From positions 10,533,927-10,597,926 of the forward strand of contig NC_040012.1 of NCBI RefSeq assembly GCF_000972845.2: 64,000 nt of DNA, written 5' to 3'. The notes under the pieces were generated by a model. The model searched no databases. It worked only from the letters and a program-made list of their open reading frames with translations, and had not been told where the DNA came from. Of this stretch, positions 53,501 to 64,000 are shown one piece after another. The translations under genes and the position numbers were made by a program. The first letter of the stretch is position 1. Every line of letters begins with the position of its first letter. Source of the stretch: Larimichthys crocea. Lineage: Eukaryota > Chordata > Actinopteri > Sciaenidae.

Positions 53501-56500
53501 GTTGCTGCTATATCACTTCACTTGATGATTTTAGCTCCCACAGTAGAGGCTAATGGGTGTGTGCACACTGACAAAGAAGATTACATGCCCGCAATCCACT
53601 TTCACACTCTGCCATACTGATTAACTGCTACCAAAGAGCTAAAACTGAAAACTATTTGTTCCAGCAACTTAAAGGTTTGCAATTGAAAAAGGTTGCTGGA
53701 AAATTCTAAAAACAAAAAAAGGCAGCGACGTATTTCCACTAACTTAAAACTAACAAATTATTCATGTGTGAAATGTATAGCAGTGAAATGTCAGCAGGAC
53801 AGCAGACATTAAATCGTAACACTGTCTTGTTTTTCCACTCCTCCCTTATCTTCCCTTGCTCAGCCTCGCCTTCTGTTTAAAAACGGTGACCAGATAAATA
53901 GAAGAAATTACATAGTGGGCCCTCACATGACTCTCCAAGTGTTTTGATGACATGTGGGGCCAATCTGTTATAATGAAAACAGTGTTATCTGGCAGGCAGG
54001 CACGTCAGGAGACAATGTTGACAGATGCATCATAGACATGGAGATCCCCAGGCAGCAGACATCTTAACAGAACGGTGGAGATTTAAATAAAAGTGGGGAA
54101 ACAGAGGAGACGGAAAGCTTTCTAGGGAGAGAGCTTTTCTATGAAGAAAATAAATGTACTTCAGTCTGAGGAGAATAAGGAGCAGTTAAAGGAAAACATA
54201 AGAAAAGCTGACATTACTTAGTAACATGCATGAATAGGAATCACTGGCTTCAAAACATCTGTATGTTAGTAGTGTAATCAGTGCAAAGTGCTCATCATGC
54301 CCTGCCAAATGTTTCCAAATCTACTATCAGGTGAAGAATAAATATTAACCTAAGAATGTTGACCCCTACTGGCTACTTGACTACCAAATACTTTACAGCT
54401 CACACAAACAGCTCAGGGCTGGGTAAGCTGGCTTTATAATAATATAATAATAAACAGTCTTACCCAAGCTTCACCCATTACACTAAACTTTGGAAATTTG
54501 TCCTCTGCGTTTGACCCATCTAACTTTTTACCCTGGAAGCCAACATCAACTACACTTCAATGCCAAGAGCATTACCTAACATGCATGTCTTTTAGAGTCA
54601 GAGAAACTGAAGCATATAAAGAAAGCCATGCTTACACAGGCAGCAAAGTCTTCTGCCTGTGCCACAGCCACACACTAACTCCAGTGGGATTTGAACCCAG
54701 AAGCATCTAGCTGTCATGAACCAGCCCCATAAACAGATGTTCAACAGTTTTTAAGTCAGCGTAGTTTGTTTTCTTTCCTTCAAAATAAAAGTTTGACATT
54801 TTGATTAATATCACTCTCATATGAGCGCATTAAATGTGAAGCTGGAGGCAGCAACTTGTCAGTATAACTTAAAACAGCTACCAGCACCTCTAAAGCTCAC
54901 GAATTAACATGCTGTGTCTTTATTTGTTTCATGCAAAAAAAGAAATGTAAAAACATCGAGTTATGGTTTTATGAAGGGTTAAGTATGGGACTATTTTTAA
55001 GTGTAGAGCAGCCAGGAACTTTCTTGAACCCCTTAAATTTGAGCTTTAGAGGTGGTTGCAGGCATTTTTTTTTAATCTTTAGCCATTAAGCCCTGCTTCG
55101 AGTCTTTATGCTAAGATAAGATAGCCATCTCCGGGCTGTAATTTCATATTTAACGGACACATATGAGAGTGGTATCAATATTTTCATCTAGCAATTGGCA
55201 CAAAACTAAATTAGTGTCAAACCAGTCCTTTAAATCTACATATTTACTGTAGCAACTGTAGAAGAATTTGCATTTTTTGTTCATGGGGCAGTAATTGTAA
55301 TAATAGGTGTAAGGACAGAAAGAAAAAAAACATGCAATGAGCTGTTTAGGCCCAGTCTTCTAATAAAATGTTGTTTCACAGTGAGAGCACTTGACTGTGC
55401 CAGCCAAAGTCTAACTGTAAGCTGTCAATTAGCAGCAATGAGAAGTCAAATGTGCATATTGGATCGCCCTGGGGGTTCATTAACCCTTGACCTTGTACTG
55501 ATTGGCTGGCTTAGGAAATTCCACAAACGGATTGAGCCTTTTATGCTTTTCACTAAGCCCCAGTGTGAAACCTTTCTCTCTGTGCATTGTATTCTCTGCT
55601 GTTTATCTGTCCCTTCTCTCTTTCACTTCCTCCAAAACACACAGTTTCAAGCCGTAACAGAGCCATCCTAGTGCAAGCCAGGTGGGTTCCCAGTAACTGG
55701 ACACTTGCATTGCTTTAAAGAAAAAAAAAAGAAGCAAGCATCGTCTACAGATGAGCCAGAGATGTTTTCTGCTTTAGCACCAAGAAATGTAGACTTGAGG
55801 CAAAGAATGGTTGATTACAAACCGTCATGGCAGTGAGCAGTGCACACAAACAGTATCTCCAGTCTCTTGGATAATTAGACCAAAGAAAACACATAAAAAT
55901 ATTTAGGGCTAAAGTCACTAAGAAGAGCGGGAACCTCAGGAAAGGTGCTAAACAGCAAAGCCAGCGACAGTTGTGACAGACAAAATGGGGTTGACTTGAA
56001 ACAAAAAAGGATGAGTGCCCAAAATCCACCGGAGCCATTATGGGAAAAAGCAATAGAAGCAATAAGCAATGGGCTATGATATAGTCTAGAGATGTATATG
56101 AAATTAAGCGGTTGAAGTCCATTTCAGCCCACTGTTTATTTACTCATTAAACCTTAATGGCAAAAATGCATCCACCAAAACCAACCCTTAGTAATGTATG
56201 CACCAGTCAAAGAAGAGTACATCCACAGAAAAAAGAGGGATGAGGAAACAAAGGGAAAGAGGGAGCACAGGCTGGAGGGAGTTACAAGGTTCGGCATGCT
56301 GTAGGATACATACCCTGCTTGGCTACAATCTCGATAGGGCAGGACAGAAAATACACTATAGAAGGATCTTCTGCCACTGATAAGGACTATCCTATAAAAA
56401 CAAAAATGGTAAACAAGCTAATCAATATCTATCTGACAAGATCCACAGGTTAAAGTTGGAGAGAGTGTGCAGTAAAAATAAGAATGAAGAGAATAAGCTG

Positions 56501-57816
56501 AAACTTCAGTATGAGTGTGTGTGTTGTTTTGTAGTATAGTAGCACGTCTGGCATGTAGTCTGTGGTTTGGGGAAACAATGATGCATTTTTCGTTTACTCA
56601 AGTTAACATATGCTATTTTTAACCTAAACTGTATTTGTGTAAACATGCATACAGAGATGTTTCCCAGACCAGTTGTAGAGAGCTCAGGGAACAGGATGGC
56701 CCCGAGTGAAGTCCCACTACAACAACCTGAAAGTTATTTCTTTTAATAGCTGCAACTCACAAACAAGTGATGAATCTTACTACTTGGGCAAAATTGACAT
56801 CATGATATAAACAACACATGAGTCACAGGTCTGGATGTGAAGAAAAACAACTTTCTGGTGACTTAATTTACCAAGTGAGTCTAAACAAGAGATACTGTAA
56901 ACATACAGTACATGTGACATCTGCCTCAGCCAAATGCTGAGCATAAAAAGGACTGAAGATTAACAAATGCATCTACACTTTGTTATGTTTTTGTCAATAA
57001 ACCACCAGAACTAGACTCAGGACCGCAAAAAAACAAACTCAATTATATTTCACATCCGAAGAATGTGACACTGAGAATGATGAACAGCATTATTGCTGAG
57101 AAACACTTCACGGAGTGAACAATCATCTTTCCTTTGGTGTTCTTGCACACCCAATGAAACATCCACAGTAACGCCACTGTGCCCAAAATCTGTTTTATAT
57201 TAAAGGGATTTGTGTGCTGAATGCATGCTTGTGCAAACTGTGACGCTATGATATGTGATTGAGCTTAGAGTGAATTCATGGTGCAATCCCTAAAAAATGA
57301 ACAGTGATAAAATAAAGATCAAATGGACACGATTCTCAATCAGTTATCTTTCAATTAGAAGTCAGAATGACATGCAGTGAATGGGGCTGCTTGCCTGCAA
57401 TATGGCTTGTAATGTGAGAAACATATAAAACTACAGTTCATTGACTGGGGCAGTCTGCCATTATGCCACTGAGGACTTGTATTGACTATGGGATGTGGTT
57501 GTTTGCCTTCATACCTTCCATTGCGCATATCATGTTGCCTCATGTTCTTTATGAAGTGGATCTTCTTAAAGCTCTTTGGTCGGGGTGAACCCGATAGGGT
57601 TCGGCATCTAGAATGTAAAACAAACACAGAACATCAGTACTTCAAAAAAAATAAAAATAAACAGAGAAACCGTGTCAGTTGGATACATTACACCGAGATG
57701 AGACGCACAAAATAAAGGTAGCAAAGTCACAATGTTTACGCTACCTGCGTAGAGGAGCATTCTCCTCAATGTCCTCTAGCGTTTCAAGTGAAGAGCGCTG
57801 AGAGATGAGTCTTCGT
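47439..57816 (-). CDS. cables1: CABLES1 (CDK5 and ABL enzyme substrate 1), exons 2-10, exon 1 missing
   Basis: Adaptor that links CDK2 and CDK5 to tyrosine kinases (WEE1, ABL), raising inhibitory or activating Tyr phosphorylation; growth-restraining in mammals. Exons in transcription order: 57816-57745, 57607-57515, 56391-56314, 52955-52850, 52046-51890, 51720-51617, 49026-48920, 48778-48571, 47579-47439. They total 1,066 nt, and with two bases from exon 1 give 355 codons plus stop. The N-terminal part carries [32 protein letters not shown] and ISGRRSF. The middle has [20 protein letters not shown]. The end is a cyclin-box-like domain ([15 protein letters not shown] to HYRRLLQTS). CABLES2 is the main alternative; linkage to npc1 favours CABLES1. 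The large, low-complexity first exon was not found between 57817 and 64000. Confidence 0.92.
47580..48570 (-). other. cables1 intron before last exon
   Basis: About 1 kb, no recognised feature. Confidence 0.75.
48571..48778 (-). CDS. cables1: cables1 exon: cyclin-box-like core
   Basis: 208 nt. Encodes [40 protein letters not shown] and [20 protein letters not shown]. Acceptor CTCGCTGCAG, donor GTAAGT. Strongest CABLES family match. Confidence 0.96.
48920..49026 (-). CDS. cables1: cables1 exon: [14 protein letters not shown] segment
   Basis: 107 nt. Encodes [35 protein letters not shown]. Ends AG, completing Ser with the next exon. Donor GTAAAT. Confidence 0.95.
49027..51616 (-). other. cables1 intron
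   Basis: About 2.6 kb. A possible dispersed repeat at 49168-49450; the rest is AT-rich with pyrimidine runs near 50100-50160. No exon supported. Confidence 0.7.
49168..49450. repeat. Probable dispersed teleost repeat
   Basis: ACTTAAAGGATCAGTCTGGT, TTCTTATTGTCAACAAATCC and TTTGCTGCTGTAAATACTCA resemble a repeat often seen in fish introns. Recognised by memory, family unknown. Confidence 0.4.
51617..51720 (-). CDS. cables1: cables1 exon: [19 protein letters not shown] segment
   Basis: 104 nt. Encodes [34 protein letters not shown]. Almost invariant in the CABLES family. Donor GTGAGA. Confidence 0.95.
51890..52046 (-). CDS. cables1: cables1 exon: Ser-rich segment
   Basis: 157 nt. Encodes [40 protein letters not shown] and [12 protein letters not shown]. 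Ser-rich and likely phosphorylated, by analogy with mammalian CABLES1. Confidence 0.93.
52850..52955 (-). CDS. cables1: cables1 exon: DVKLEGGRQ segment
   Basis: 106 nt. Encodes [35 protein letters not shown]. Joins exactly to GG| of the upstream exon and TVSY of the downstream one. Confidence 0.93.
54480..54715 (+). mobile_element. Degraded SINE-like remnants
   Basis: GGAAATTTGTCCTCTGCGTT TGACCCAT and CCTAACATGCATGTCTTTTA are phrases of common fish repeats. The block ends with GGGATTTGAACCC, a B-box-like tRNA remnant. Probably more than one element; boundaries are approximate. Confidence 0.45.
54788..55215. repeat. Two copies of one dispersed repeat in inverted orientation
   Basis: Copy 1 (+, 54788-55020) reads TAATATCACTCTCATATGAG ... 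ACCAGCACCTCTAAAGCTCA. Copy 2 (-, about 55030-55215) contains the complement: TTGAGCTTTAGAGGTGGTTG ... ATGAGAGTGGTATCAATATT. The same family occurs at 9650-9840. The copies have diverged, so pairing would be imperfect. Confidence 0.6.
56314..56391 (-). CDS. cables1: cables1 exon: ISGRRSF segment
   Basis: 78 nt. Encodes [20 protein letters not shown] and DCSQA. Small exon missed by length-based reading-frame searches. Acceptor TTTATAG, donor GTATGT, phases fit both neighbours. Confidence 0.93.
56392..57514 (-). other. cables1 intron
   Basis: About 1.1 kb, no recognised feature. Confidence 0.75.
57515..57607 (-). CDS. cables1: cables1 exon: [15 protein letters not shown] segment
   Basis: 93 nt. 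Encodes [20 protein letters not shown] and [10 protein letters not shown]. Near-identical to mammalian CABLES1. Donor GTATGA. Confidence 0.95.
57745..57816 (-). CDS. cables1: cables1 exon 2: [12 protein letters not shown] segment
   Basis: 72 nt. Encodes [20 protein letters not shown] and PLR. The first base completes a codon from exon 1, which therefore ends with two bases of a codon. Donor GTAGCG. Confidence 0.92.
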
Positions 57817-57938
57817 CTGGGAGGACGGACAGAGCGGAAGTTTGAAGTTAGAGGATATGAAGAAACATCATCACATTGCACCAGACACAGAGCCAAATGT
57901 TGTTCTGCAAAACAGCTTTTAGAAAATCCAACCACACA

Positions 57939-58003
57939 CCAAAAAAAAAGATCACGAAAGAGATTATTATTGTTTAATAATCTCTTTCGTGATCTTTTTT
58001 TGG
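57939..58003. repeat. Near-perfect inverted repeat (long hairpin)
   Basis: Left arm 57939-57969 and right arm 57975-58003 are complementary around the 5-nt loop TTGTT. The inner 27 bp pair perfectly; then a run of nine A faces seven T, followed by a CC/GG pair. Core arm GATCACGAAAGAGATTATTA. No coding or splice role. It lies 123 bp upstream of cables1 exon 2 on the minus strand. Confidence 0.95.
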
Positions 58004-60249
58004 CCAAACACCTGGACACACACTGCCCTGCAAAGCAATTTGATTAAAAGGCAACGACAATGCTAAGACAAAGTTAATTCCACAGCAATACCTAAAATGT
58101 CCATTCTTTTTTTTTTCTCCCAAATTAAAAGTCAGTCTAGCTTTTGGAATAAAATAATGTATAAGCATTCACAAACAGTGCAAGGAATTTCCACCTACAC
58201 CTCCATTTACCTATTTAGTGCAAAGCAATGTGTCCGTATGTATTTAGCTCACTGGAGAAACTCACTTGTTTCTCACTTGTGAGATCCATATCACTCTTTT
58301 TCCAGAGAAGTTTTCGATGTGATACCAAACAATATCTTGTTAGATACCTTAAAGTTTGAGGGGAGTTTTACCTAAAGGAATTTTTTGGGGGGGTGGAAAG
58401 GTTTCTTGATTTAGGCAATGATCTGATCAAAGAAAGTAAACAAGTCTAAAATCCAACTATGCATCCTTTGCCAACTTGTACTGTATTAAGGTTCGAGAAC
58501 CCAGCCCTGGAACAAAGTACGTGTGGGGACACTGGAGGCTTTGGAACAAAGGTCAAACAAGCTCGTAAAATTATCACTCATCTGTATGCTCTGTGGTTAA
58601 TTTGCAAAAACAAGTCTTGGAACGGTCGAGTTATGGTCATCCATCAACACCACTCTGCGTCTGTGTGGTCAATGATCACTCCTTAGTCTTTGCGTAGATC
58701 ACTGAGAATTTTCCAGGATCAGAGCTGCTAAGAGGATAACAAGCTGGCTCTGCAAGCACTTTGTGTAACACATTTTGTCACAGATGGCCTTTATTTCACA
58801 CTTTAGTTGCACTACTCAACAGGCTAATTCTGCTGGACCACATTTATATGATCGGCTGCCAGATTAAGAAACAAACCCACATGTGATAGCTAAGTATTCC
58901 CAAGCTGTTGCAGAATTAGGGTATAATTGCATGTTTAGCACTAAAATAACGACATAATCCAACTCATTAGACAGCCTTACGAAGCGGCCACATTTAAAGT
59001 AGTGGAAATTAACAAATTAGTGGTTAAATAACGGAATGACGCATTCTCCCAAAGGGACTATCTGTCATCAAGTACTAAAATCTGCAGCAGAGTCTCACAA
59101 AGCCAAAGTAAGGGCGTGAACGAATGTTCACACCATGCATACTGTGCATCATCTTGGAGTTCTTCTTTTCACTATCCAAAATGTGCTGTAGCCCCTGCTG
59201 CAGCATTAAGACAAGCGGATGACACTTGACCTGACCCACCGCCCCTCTAAACTGAGCATTTAGGCCGAAAGGGAGAGACAGCAGAGTGTAGAGCAGAGTG
59301 GCTGGTTAATAAATGACAGAGCATGAGGACAGATTAACAAAAGATGACTCTGTCCTTGAGGATCTCCCAGGGTTTAAACCAACACAGGCTGAGTGAACAC
59401 TGTATACAGGAGGAGACGGTGAGATGAGTGTTTACACGAGGAGCCAGACTGTTGAAGCAGACAAGAAATGGAGGGCCTTTATACTGGCGAACCTTCCACA
59501 CTCTATATTATGACCCTAATGATCATAAAGTGGAGGGGAGAACATTAAGCTCTGATAAAAGGGCATGAGCAGTACATATTTTAGTCCCAATGATTAGAAC
59601 AGCTGACATCAACACTGTTTCTGTAGCATGAATCGAAGGGGTCATAATGAAGAGGCGTGACCTCTGCCTGAAGGTCAGATGACTGGGATCATGGGATTTA
59701 TGGCCTTACATCATCCTGTTTCAGTGGCAACCCTAAGAGATGGATTGGCTGGATAAGGATCTGAGAGTACAGACAGAATGAGAGGACAAGGCTTCTTGTT
59801 TGAGCTGACGGTGTATCGTTCTTTACACTATCTTATATTAAATTAAGCTGGGTTCCCCCAGGTGTTATTCTTCTGTATTTCAATCTATTTAAAGGTGAAA
59901 TGGTGCGTTGGCATGGAAAATAGCTTAATGAGAAAGTAAATATCACCTCATCTGAGTCCAAAACTCCATCAGAAGGCTTAACTTAAGCTGCACTAATCAA
60001 TATTTTTATGAACAATGGATCAAATGACTGTGTGAAACGTGATCGCGGTTGCTCGTAGCAATGAACCCACGGAGATTATCACCCGACGCTGCAGGTCTGC
60101 AGAGCACTTAACATTTTTTCAGCTTTTCTTTCAACTTTAATGTTTTTGGTTCACTCTCAGTAGATGTAGCAGACAGATGTTCTGAAAAAGAAAAAAAAAA
60201 GTTGGTGGAGACCAAAACAGAGCTAAAAGGAATGAATATTAAGTTACAT

Positions 60250-60261
60250 CCACCAGGTGGC
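60250..60261 (+). promoter_or_regulatory. CTCF-like motif in cables1 upstream intron
   Basis: CCACCAGGTGGC matches the CTCF core. Binding is not shown. Confidence 0.3.
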
Positions 60262-63200
60262 CAGAGATATTACTCCAATTGGATGATCAAGTTTCTTTGG
60301 GTCTGCTGGATGTGTAAATAGGCAAACACTTTAGCCATAACAACTTTAGAAAAAGTGTGTCACTGTTGCATTTACAGCTTGTTGGGTCCAAAAAAAAGCT
60401 AATTAATGCAGGTTCTTGTTCTGACCAAAAATGCACAATGAACTTCAGCTGAAGCTAGTATTAGATTAATCCAGTAGCATCTTCCAAAGATAGTGTCTTT
60501 TTAGTACAAATTCCCTTTTGGGGTTACCCTGAACAATGTCTCCTTGAGGAGCTGCAGCAGAGGGATAGTAATATAAATATTGGCTTTCGCACTAAAAAGT
60601 TTGTACTTTGGACTTGATTACACCAACATACACTGCTGAAGCTTTATATCAACTTTGGCTGAAGTTTTGGCATGGAAGGGGGATCTCATACAGATCACTA
60701 CTTAGTATGGACAGGAGAAATGATTACAGCTTCCAATAGCTTTCAACATTCATTTCGGCAGGAGTTTTGTATTAAGACAGACTTGGAAAAAAAATCCAAA
60801 CTTGTCAATTAATAAGTCCAAAGAGGGCTGCACTGTATCCCTTTATCTGTGCCAAAAAAGAAATAACCTCTTATTGGAGCCATATGTCTCCATTCTGTGT
60901 GACATTTTGCAGTGTTTCCAGTCCAAATCTCAATTGTCTGAATTGTTACTGTTCTTCAAAAAGCATTGACCAATCGGCCAAAGGGCATGTGTCCAGTTCA
61001 CGAGGACACAACTGAACTGTGAGGACTTTGATCCAGGCTCTGTAGATGAACAGCAGCAGCGGGACGTGCTTTTAATGCAAAAGATGTTTTCCAGGCCGGT
61101 GCAGATCCTGGAAACAATAACACAGGCCAGGCCACTCATTCACCTCAGACACAACTCTAACAACTAGGGTTACAACAGTCCATTTCTACACAGTTTGACA
61201 TTAACAAGGCCTGGTCAGAAGCTTCAAAGAAGCCTTGGTATAAATCAGAGGCAAAAGGAGCAACAACAAGCATCCCTCAGTGTCTCTGACACAATTCCTG
61301 CTATTGTTCCCTCGAGTGATTTTATTTAAGCAGGTTTTATAAATGCAACCCATGTAGCATTAAGGTATTACAACTGCAAACACAATTACCATCCTGTTGA
61401 AAGAAATGAATGTCTCAAAAAGCTATTGATAATCCTGCCCAGTGGTGCCATGCAATGAAGCTATAAAACTCAAGGGGACTACTTAGATGTGGAGATTAAA
61501 CAGTTTCACACGTACGCCCTGTTGGCAGCTTGCCACACGACATAGTCTTCTATTTTGCTTCTATTAAATGTAACAATCTGGGCTTCTTCACACAAATACA
61601 GTGCAGGCAAACGGAAATGTGATTATTTGGATCCAGTCAGAGAGTTCAGCCTCTCTGATCCTCAAACACACCTGGAGTACAAATGGGATGTATCAGCAGA
61701 TTTTTTTTAAATAAACTGGAGAAAGGGGAAGTTTAATAAAAATCACTGTGGTGTGTATAAGAGCTATATATGGCACTGTTAGCTGTGAAAGAACAAGTCA
61801 CGATGTGGAAACTTAACTCCATGTCCAACACGAAGTAAAACACATGCTGATCCTTGACAAATCTTATAGGCCTTTCCGACTCTTTGTCGACAGCTCAGAC
61901 ATTGAGAGACTCTGTGAAGGAAAATGAAGCATTCTTATATAATCCTGTGATTATGCCAACCATGACCTCAGCGAACAACAATCAACCTCATAACCAAAAG
62001 TATGTGACCCAATCGCAGAAAAACTCCCCAGGACCATTATAATGGCTTGTGCCGCTTGTTTTCCAGCCGCAGCCTCTGCTGCCTCGTGCTAAAAAAGAGC
62101 TTGTTAAAATACTGTAAAGTACATGACTCTGCACTACCTAATGGTGGTGAGGACATAACAAAAAGAGGACGTGAGAAGACTTAACCTACCTATGTTTTAG
62201 GGGGGGAAGGGATAAAATAAAAATAGCTCTACACCTTAGGCAGACAAGGCCAGATGGTAATAGGTATGCTATATTTAAAGCTTAGCTCTCGGCGTGCTGA
62301 TTCATGATGGATAGTGCGTGAGGAGTGGAAGGAAAGCTGAATATGAAATCATTAGAATCAGATGAGGATATGGTGTTAAGCAGCTTCAGCCTCAGAAAGT
62401 CTATTTTGGCGGCACATCAGAGGCTCTGCGACTTCCTGAATGGGAGCAGGACTGAAGGCCAAAAGTCTGAGGGGAGAGTGTGTCTCTGATGCCCCTGGGA
62501 GAGGAAGTGGAGGACAGAAAATACAGAACGGAGAGCCAGGCTGCTTCTCAGAAAGCCTGGGCATCCTGCCTCTCCCAGCCAGGGACCTCTGGACACGTTT
62601 CCACCAGCTGCCCTCAGAAAACAAACCAGGCACTGTGCAGAGAGCTCGTCTGTCTGCGCCCTGGTGGAATATGGCCACGCTCCATCAACAGGTTGCTTAC
62701 TTCTTCAACATTAGAATTCATTTTGTGTGGACATCCTCCAAGCACATTCCAAAAGCAGGGTACAGTCAGGGTTTAACAACTCCATACTATATATATATTG
62801 GCTGGCTTGACAGTCACTGTGGCTAAGGCTCACCGCTTTTTTTGGTACCAACTTAAATGTATCGAAAAGTCTTAAAAGTTGGCAGAGGATTCCTTAAGCA
62901 CACAGTTACATACAGTATACAAACATACATAAAACATGTATTAATATATATATGTTTCTTTAAAAAAAAGGTCTCTCACAGAATAAAGAGCTCATATAAA
63001 AATGATTAATGGTGTCTTGAGTCTTATATAACATCTTTGATGCACTTCTCCCGCTATCAGAAAGCACACATTAAGACTTTCGGAAACTGTTAGTTTGGCC
63101 GTGCAATTTCCATGAGGTCAGGAAGGGGAACTAAATGCTTATTGAGTGTTTCACCATGAAGCAGCGGCTTCCTGAGAAGCCTGGCAGAGGCACCAGAGGG

Positions 63201-64000
63201 AGGAGAGGATTTGGGTAAGTGAGGGGGGTCTCTGAATGGAGAGCAGAGAAGAGAGGATTTGACAGCAGGTTCTGACAGTGAGAGGACCATGAGACGACTG
63301 TTACGGACAGCTGTACCGCTGCGATGCGAAACCCTCCAAATAACTCCTTGTGCCTCCAATGTGAAGTTGACAAAGAGTGGATAAAAAAAAAAGAAGAAAA
63401 GGACACGGAGCTGCAAGCCCCTGTTGTATATGTAGTCGAACATGGGTGTAGAGTTACAGAGACAGCAGGTGTGCACCAGGTTTTCGAATGGCATTAAACT
63501 AAAAATAATTTGAGTAAATATATGTTGTGCGCAAGTAAGAAAGAAAGATGAGGAGTGCTGCTGAGGTATGTAGAAACTAGGTTACAGCTCCACACAGCTG
63601 CTGTACCTGTGATCACACTGTATCTGTCTGTATAGTGTGCAAACCAGTGTGTCTTAAGACAACAACCACCTACAACAGCTGAACTTCATCCTCCTGCTGT
63701 GGTGTTGTTGCATCCAGACAGACTGTGTTGCTAAGAACCGAAAGTACCTTTTTTTCAAAAACAGCTGACTGTAAGTTCCTGGAGTTCATTCATTCATTCA
63801 GGGCCCTGGTACATGTGGTTGTGAGGTAACACAAAAACACAAACACTTAACCCATTTGGAGGTGGAAGTTCAGGATAAAAGTTGAGTTTGAATTTGCCAG
63901 AACACAGAAGGAAATGGCCAACATGTAAATAAATAATAAAATGTATCTGTGGGTTAAGTGAGTGGTTTCTTATCTGACTCAATAGTGAACCTGATTTTGT

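Larger units (their letters stand above)
52956..56313 (-). other. cables1 intron with nested repeats
   Basis: About 3.4 kb. Contains SINE-like remnants (54480-54715) and a pair of inverted dispersed-repeat copies (54788-55215). No exon supported. Confidence 0.75.
57817..64000 (-). other. Probable cables1 intron 1 (and possibly further upstream)
   Basis: 6.2 kb with no recognisable exon. Contains the long hairpin (57939-58003) and AT microsatellite (62790-62801). Reading frames at 62376-62826 and 63090-63494 show no CABLES-like or other family sequence. Confidence 0.55.

Noticed and set aside
57939..58003. Hairpin read as a bacterial-type terminator or classical microRNA precursor
   Set aside because: This is a eukaryotic intron. 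The 5-nt loop and fully paired arms do not fit a typical microRNA precursor, and no supporting data are visible.
57741..58019. Minus-strand frame extending cables1 exon 2 upstream through the hairpin
   Set aside because: A good acceptor (CGTCCTCCCAG) sits at 57817, and sequence beyond it has no CABLES similarity.
62376..62826. Overlapping frames of 98-128 residues on both strands near the right end, considered for cables1 exon 1
   Set aside because: No CABLES-like residues, no matching donor phase, and both strands are open, as expected by chance in a GC-richer block.

Overview
The window is nuclear DNA of a vertebrate, almost certainly a ray-finned (teleost) fish. It holds small exons split by GT-AG introns whose positions and phases match human orthologues. 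It also carries several interspersed repeat types that are very common in teleost introns. There is no prokaryotic, viral or organellar coding content.

Three protein genes are supported. (1) About 6.4-24.9 kb, + strand: an EGFR (ERBB1) receptor tyrosine kinase orthologue. 27 coding exons are present, equivalent to human exons 2-28. The signal-peptide exon was not found in the 6.4 kb upstream and probably lies left of the window. (2) About 27.2-40.3 kb, + strand: a complete NPC1, the late-endosomal/lysosomal cholesterol exporter, with 25 coding exons that join in frame to 1,272 codons plus stop. (3) About 45.7-57.8 kb, - strand: the C-terminal 355 codons of CABLES1 in nine exons, equivalent to human exons 2-10. 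Its large first exon is not recognisable before the right edge. egfr and npc1 are head-to-tail, 3.5 kb apart from stop to start. npc1 and cables1 converge tail-to-tail.

The genes do not form an operon-like unit. EGFR is a surface growth-factor receptor, NPC1 moves sterol out of late endosomes and lysosomes, and CABLES1 is an adaptor linking CDK2/CDK5 to tyrosine kinases. The neighbourhood is informative for synteny: NPC1 and CABLES1 are near each other in human (18q11), while EGFR is on human 7p, where the NPC1 paralogue NPC1L1 also lies.

Non-coding stretches hold SINE-like copies, MITE-like and palindromic elements, a complex ACTTG-based tandem array upstream of npc1, microsatellites, a near-perfect 29-bp-arm hairpin in a cables1 intron, and a tight triple TAATTA cluster upstream of egfr exon 2. 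I found no novel multi-gene system. The most checkable observations are a GC-AG intron in egfr, altered dimerisation-arm and CBL-site residues in the receptor, the hairpin, and a SINE ending 28 bp before an npc1 exon.

The computations that would settle open points are genome-wide repeat masking, RNA-seq mapping, and alignment to teleost egfra/egfrb, npc1 and cables1. None could be run here; repeat identities rest on recognition alone.
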